A stretch of 64,000 bases of DNA, from positions 402,971 to 466,970 of the forward strand of contig JAJTTP010000027.1 of assembly GCA_023313575.1 (NCBI GenBank), written 5' to 3'. Positions 58,691-64,000 of this stretch are shown here, in pieces (positions within the stretch are counted from its first letter, which is position 1; every line of letters starts with the position of its first letter). The notes beneath the pieces are model-generated. The model had not been told where the DNA came from and did not search any database. It worked only from the letters and a program-made list of their open reading frames with translations. The translations under genes and the position numbers were made by a program. This DNA is from Eutypella sp. D-1 (lineage: Eukaryota > Ascomycota > Sordariomycetes > Xylariales > Diatrypaceae).

Positions 58691-60261
58691 GGTGAATATG
58701 GATTTGACAAGAGATGGGGAGATAGATAAGACGATGAACGTTCTCGGGAAAAAGATGTAAGAAGTAGTTCGAGACAAAGTGAGAATCAATCTCTTTTAAC
58801 GTCTTGGCTACTTTACCTACGACTGTATGCCGTGCTTTTATCGGGCAGGTGCAAGGGGTATTGAGGTCCTTTGCTAGATGGCCACCGCAATCTAGACCAT
58901 CTGTAGCGCGGATTTCCCCAGCTAGAAAACGGCCCGTTCTTAGCCTCAATAGTACTTCAGCTCGGGCACGCCAGGCTTTTTTCCGAGGTAACTGTTACGC
59001 CACGGTTACTACAGTGGGATTTAAAATCAAGAAGGCTAACCAGAGTGGCATTAGTGCTTATTGCCAGAATTAAAAGTGTTTATGTATTATTACGGCACAG
59101 AACAGATACTACAAAGCCAGATCCCTGTGGCGGGCTTACATACCGGTATGTATATACAGAACCAGAACAAAACCGTTATCGCAGTGGCAGCCTTATGACT
59201 GCTCGTATAGTGCTCATGATACAGGATCCTAGGGGGACCTATCGATAGATTAGATAGATAGATATGACACTTAGGCAGATAACCCACACCTAGATAGGTG
59301 CTTAGGGCACGGCTTTCGTGCCCCACACCAGGGCTACACCTAAGCTGGGATTCTTCTCTAAGTATTCTTTTCATCATCATCATTATTATATTGTATGTGA
59401 GGGGAAACGAAAAGTCTAAGAACTGCTCTGTAGCACTGGCGAACCTATACATAAAATGTGATAGCACTGTAATGCTGTGACTTGGCTATCGTCACTACTT
59501 AACCCCAGGCCATCTACATACCTTAAGTTACTTGACATGATCGGTGATTCCCTAGGTAGTCTTACCAACTGGTGAGGAAGCTCAGCTCTAGGAAGGGGTA
59601 TAACGGAGTCAAGAAGCAATTCTTCTCTTAATGCCGGTATTTACCAACCGGCTCTCTTACGAGTGGCTGCCTTACCATAAGCACTAGGTAATCTCCCCGC
59701 GAACGTTACCAGCTGACTTACTGGTGACGTGCAGCTCGAAATGTGGTTCTTCCCAGTAGACATATCTACCAATACTCACCGGTCAGACTGGCGTCCATGA
59801 TCATCGCGTTACATAGAATATGCGAATGTGATTGTATCCACTTACAAGCACCGGCCTGGACAGATACACCCATAACTACCTTATACAAATGTTGGTATTA
59901 TGACGGCACAGAATACAAGGACTATAACTGCTACACCGCCAAAGGTAGAACGTTGTCAGCTCAGAAGCTTATCGTCTTGTATTATTTTATATTCACAAGT
60001 ATCACTTTAAACTGGAATCCGTGAGTTGAACTAAATGTAGAATCCTACGTTCAAGAGCTCTTTCAAGCAACCACTTACCTTTCAACGAGAACTTCCGATC
60101 AAACAAACCTTCACCGGTCGGAATGGAAGCATAGACAGATGGGACCAATATCTGCCCGCCTATGCCAAATATTGCCGATAAAGGTATTCATCACACAGAT
60201 CTAGTAGTCCGCGGAGGGTCCGATTTGATGCCGAAGGACTCTGTGTATGAGAGCTTTGGTC

Positions 60262-60269
60262 TATATAAA
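60262..60269 (+). promoter_or_regulatory. TATA box of the decayed secreted-protein gene
   Basis: TATATAAA in the stretch 60261-60270, about 150 bp before the former start codon. Confidence 0.4.
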
Positions 60270-60410
60270 GCAGACTTCCAACCATCCATCGAAAGTAAAT
60301 TGTTTCAACCCAAGCAGGACATACAACAGACCAAACCTTCGTTAAAAAAAAAAAGAAGAAAACTCCTATTGAACATTATCCCAACCGCTACTCAAATCCC
60401 CGCCACACAG

Positions 60411-60644
60411 ATTCAATTCCTCCTCGCTACCGCAATGTCTGCGTTGGCTCTGGCTACGGCTACCCCCGATGTCGCACCCCGTCAATAGACTGCTTGCAAC
60501 TGTCTGCAGGTAATATCGTCGAAAACATGTGCGATGAGCCATGCTGATGAATATTTGCAGCTTCAGGTGAACTGTTATAAACAATGCACGAGTATGCCAT
60601 GTGCGGGCTGCAGGGACCGTGTCTGTGATAGGTGCCCGGCTTAA
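60411..60644 (+). pseudogene. Decayed small cysteine-rich secreted protein
   Basis: Two exon-like parts, 60411-60509 and 60561-60644, are joined by a canonical GT..AG intron and share one frame. The first begins ATTCAATTC, where a start ATG (MQFLLATAMSALALATA..) would be expected; it reads as a signal peptide. TAG at 60486-60488 interrupts the frame just after VAPRQ. The continuing frame runs CNCLQ, then VNCYKQC, MPCAGC, RVCDRC and a stop TAA (60642-60644), a spacing typical of small Cys-rich effector-like proteins. Two defects (start lost, stop gained) make it non-functional as read. The ATG at 60435 would still give only a short peptide. No family assigned. Confidence 0.6.
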
Positions 60645-61176
60645 GAAGGTCTGATACATGACATTCCTTTGGAGATGGATCGTTTCTCGTGAACAACAAA
60701 AGGGCAGTGGTCATTCCAAGGTAGCTAGCTAAGACCAGTGATGTTTCGGTTGCATGAGTGAACTGAAGAGGTGCGTTGGTGCTCTGAATGGTTGGGGGCA
60801 ATCGGGTTTTCGAGTACTTATTCGTGGGCTTATCATATTCAACATATGACATCGATGATTGTTATTCATGAGACGTGTTGCTTTGAAGTACTACATGTAG
60901 TGCTAGATATTTAACCTTATGAAAGTACTTTTCCGGAAACAAAAGACTCCTATGGTGTTGTTGTGACGGCTAGCCTATTTCCTAGCGTTTAGCCCAGTCG
61001 AGAGTCTATGCGAGCAGGAGTGCTGGGGGATTCTGAGCAAGAAGAGGTAGTCACATCTGGTGATATCAAAGAGTTGGGTGCCTTGAGCAACTAAGTTGTA
61101 TTGCAACCTGGTGAGCTTGAATGACTATCTAGGAGAGAGGTAATGAGCGTGCCTATATACTATCCTACTTTCTGAG

Positions 61177-61279
61177 GATCACCTCTGATCACCGTGGTGC
61201 CAGTGATCAAGATCCCCCTTGATCACTGTTGATTAATACTGATCAAAGGATCATGAGTGATCAGTTTGATCACGTGATC
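61177..61279. repeat. Dense cluster of TGATCA/GATC palindromes
   Basis: Six TGATCA hexamers at 61186, 61204, 61220, 61240, 61258 and 61267, and ten GATC in all, within 103 bp; spacing is irregular (9-20 bp). See finding. Confidence 0.7.
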
Positions 61280-61715
61280 GTTTCTCGCATGACTGTCCTG
61301 ATGTGGCTGACCTCCTTTCCGAGACCTTGTCTCTATCGGAGTGATCCTGGCGAATAGTACCGGAACTCGTTATGAATCAGCCCCACTCGGCCAAATAACC
61401 TAGCTAGGTCATAACAAATTGGTCCTTTACAACTTCGCTTTTACCGTGCGGTCGAAGGATTTACTTCTTTCTTAAGTGGCCGTGCTCATTAGCCGCCTTT
61501 TGCTGGTGGCGAGCTTAGTCTGCTGGGTACTACCTTTACTTGGCCGCAAGGAGGATACAGCTGGACCGCTTTTAAGCAACGTTTTGCGGACTGGATTTGC
61601 CAGATGGGTATCTATATATACAGATATATCTATTGAGTAAATCCTAGCCTAACACACCCCTTATGCCGCTAAGGAGGCTGTGGAGCAGGAATCAGCTGTT
61701 CCCCCGCGCGTTAAA

Positions 61716-61766
61716 AACAACAACAACAACAATAACAACAACAACAATAACCATAATAATAAATAA
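61716..61766. repeat. AAC/AAT trinucleotide microsatellite
   Basis: Mostly uninterrupted AAC then AAT units. Confidence 0.75.
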
Positions 61767-63768
61767 CATAAAATGCCTGATTACGTCGTGCGTATTACGC
61801 TTATCAACGATACTTCAGAGCGCCTGGGCCAAGATCCAGATGCGACCAGCGCGAACTTGGGTCACTGTGTAGATCTTCTGCAGACCATCGCGCCACATAT
61901 CAGGGCCATCTTCCAAATCGCGGACAAACCCTGGCTTATACAGCTCTGATGCCGACAATGCGTTCTTGGTCAGAACCAACGTAGACAACGAGCCGCGCAT
62001 GAGGACTCATACGCACGAGTGCTGCCCGTAACTCCAAGATAGCATCAAGTTCGAACCCGAGACTGTGTCGCCCAGCGCCGTCTACGAACAGGATGGTTTC
62101 CTGATGAGTACTGGTGGGTACCCAAATGAATATGCGGCAGCCGCAGTGGCAGTCTCGGTGGCGGCGCAGCCGCCACAACCGCGATTGGAGGTATAAAAAA
62201 AGAGGCAAGTTGTCAGCCTATAATAGCCATCATATTTTCTCTAGTTCATGATCTACCGATTTTCTCAAAAAACTGGGAAGCCATGATTCAGTATACCCGG
62301 GCATATTATTGGTTGGGGTAGAAATTAACCTTCCATTTCATTAATCTTTTTTATCATCTTATTGGTGTTTCGGTGAGCAGGGAACCGGATCTTCTAATAA
62401 TAGCCCATCGCAGCCGAATATTCTATAGTCCTGCACATTTGACTTGCTGCAAGACGTCTTGGCAAAAGGATTGAGTAGTTATATATATAGCTTCGACATG
62501 TTTCGGAAGCCTTTAAGGGTAAGCCGATGTAACATTGAGGTGTCCTGCCTGAGATCGTCTTTGGCTATGGGTATAATCCGCCGTGCGCATCGCCACAGAT
62601 CTCTAGCTGAAAAACATGGAAAGGCTATTTTAAATCTTTCTCTAGTCTCCCTTGAAATTCGCAGCCTGGTTTTTAATCTCAGCAAATATAGCATATGACA
62701 AGTCTAGGTATATTCTTAGCAGCAGGATCAACTAATTACACGACAGCAGATGAAAATATGTATTGCAACATTTTGATCCTATGCGGGGTATGCCGAATGA
62801 AAGCATTTGCTCTGTGAGCAGGAGGGGGAACTGCATAGTATGGATACCTAGATCGGCGTCTCGACCAAGCCTAGCTGAGCATTTAAAGGCTTTATAGTTT
62901 TAAAACCGCAACGAGATGTATCAGTAGTGATCCCTTGAACATATTCTTAAAACCCAATAGGTGGAAAATTGAGAGCTGAATTTAATTCGTGGCAGTGACC
63001 TTGTACCCCAAGCAGAACGTTTCTCATAAACCGTCCGCTGAAATACGCGCGTGTGCGACGGTCAAAAATGTTGATTTAGTACTTCATTCAATTGTCCTTG
63101 GTATTACTTCCAGGAAGATGCCAATATGCAGCCCAGAGCCGTGCTGATTTAGCAACACACACAGCCTTCATGCCCGGTCCCTACCGTGATGCAGACTCAT
63201 GCAGACACCATGGGGGCCGCCACCAGAAATTAGGGCACGCTATCCCGGCAGGCTATGTAAATACCACATCCGGAATGCGGACCAAGTGGATCTGCAGTTA
63301 GAGGATTGCGGGATAGCCAACAGGTCTTAGCTTATATACTCCGGACGTCAGATACGTACCGAATCCGCTGTATATAAATAGAGGGCATTCCCACTGGGCA
63401 CAGCCCAAGGGAATTAGTGATATCCACGGCCCTCGAGACCATAGTGAATTATTATACTGATTCGCTCCACTATAAGCCAAGCCCTAACCCCACTTTGGCA
63501 TACCCAAACAACCTAGATTCTGAGGTTAAATCGACTCCAGTTGGTCATAGTATTTGTTGTTGCGGGATAGCTTCGCTCATAACTCTAAATAGTACGAGTC
63601 CCAAGTCACGATTTCCACGAAATATTTAATACCCTCCAAAATTACACATCTCACTTCACTCATAATGGCATGTGAAAATCAAGACAGAATAGAAAGTCAA
63701 TGCACTCCGCACTGGCAGGAAACTTCACAGGACAGCCTGTTCGTTGCGCCGATCCATGAGCAGCCCAC

Positions 63769-64000
63769 AGGGTTAGGGTTAGGGTTAGGGTTAGGGTTAG
63801 GGTTAGGGTTAGGGTTAGGGTTAGGGTTAGGGTTAGGGTTAGGGTTAGGGTTAGGGTTAGGGTTAGGGTTAGGGTTAGGGTTAGGGTTAGGGTTAGGGTT
63901 AGGGTTAGGGTTAGGGTTAGGGTTAGGGTTAGGGTTAGGGTTAGGGTTAGGGTTAGGGTTAGGGTTAGGGTTAGGGTTAGGGTTAGGGTTAGGGTTAGGG
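63769..64000 (+). repeat. Telomere, (TTAGGG)n
   Basis: About 38.7 uninterrupted TTAGGG units reach the end of the window; the G-rich strand is 5' to 3' outward, so this is the right end of the chromosome. No degenerate units are seen. Confidence 0.99.

Larger units (their letters stand above)
58691..63768. other. Gene-poor subtelomere
   Basis: About 5 kb with no intact gene that I can support. Contents: the decayed small secreted-protein gene (60411-60644), a TGATCA cluster (61177-61279), an AAC/AAT microsatellite (61716-61766), an unassigned 58-codon frame starting ATG 61773, and a Cys-containing frame at 59743-60024. No RecQ-like telomere-linked helicase is seen. Confidence 0.55.

Noticed and set aside
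61773..61949. 58-codon frame starting MPDYVVRITLINDT
   Set aside because: No signal peptide, no homology I recognise, no convincing continuation across an intron.
63092..63301. 69-codon frame with a few Cys near the telomere
   Set aside because: No signal peptide and no family; consistent with chance.
63769..64000. Tandem repeat as a CRISPR-like array
   Set aside because: Unit is the 6 bp telomere repeat with no spacers; the host is a eukaryote.

Overview
The window is the right end of a chromosome from a filamentous ascomycete, most likely a sordariomycete. It closes with about 232 bp of uninterrupted TTAGGG repeat (63769-64000), G-rich strand toward the 3' end. Fungal hallmarks are short introns of about 50-110 bp with GT..AG ends, a Zn2Cys6 regulator, a HET-domain protein, LysM proteins, and CCTAGGTA-type repeats in promoters. 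Exon joins were worked out by hand from reading frame, splice sites and family motifs, not from transcripts.

Layout. (1) 1-4217: the 3' end of a carotenoid-cleavage-dioxygenase gene, a gene-free 1.9 kb, and a secreted class II-type heme peroxidase. (2) 4562-23842: a conserved housekeeping block: a dynamin-like large GTPase, RFT1 (N-glycosylation), DBP3 (ribosome biogenesis), ISU1 (Fe-S scaffold), UBP14 (deubiquitinase), MAD2 (spindle checkpoint) and GUF1 (mitochondrial EF4/LepA). (3) 24403-28921: a secreted DUF4360-like protein, then the divergent pair PAD1 (flavin prenyltransferase) and FDC1 (prenyl-FMN-dependent decarboxylase). (4) 28922-46516: sparser accessory DNA: a 1-Cys-type peroxiredoxin whose catalytic Cys appears to be Ser, a BTB protein, a Zn2Cys6 regulator divergent from a 2,2-dialkylglycine decarboxylase, a HET protein divergent from a short-chain dehydrogenase, and a cytochrome P450. 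(5) 47682-58690: a chitin-related cluster: a five-LysM secreted protein, a second LysM protein, a very large CBM18/GH18 chitinase of the killer-toxin-like type, and an ankyrin-repeat protein. (6) 58691-63768: a gene-poor subtelomere with a decayed small cysteine-rich secreted-protein gene and a dense TGATCA cluster, then the telomere.

How the genes fit together. PAD1 makes the prenylated flavin that FDC1 needs, so that pair is a complete aromatic/cinnamic acid decarboxylation unit. The Zn2Cys6 gene and the dialkylglycine decarboxylase share a promoter holding two CCCGCGG/CCGCGGG inverted repeats, which suggests a self-contained regulated catabolic module, possibly for 2-aminoisobutyrate. The LysM/LysM/chitinase group looks like a chitin attack or shielding cluster. 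The strongest leads for something new are the paired-box promoter module, the Ser-for-Cys peroxiredoxin, and the large C-terminal part of the chitinase that I cannot assign.
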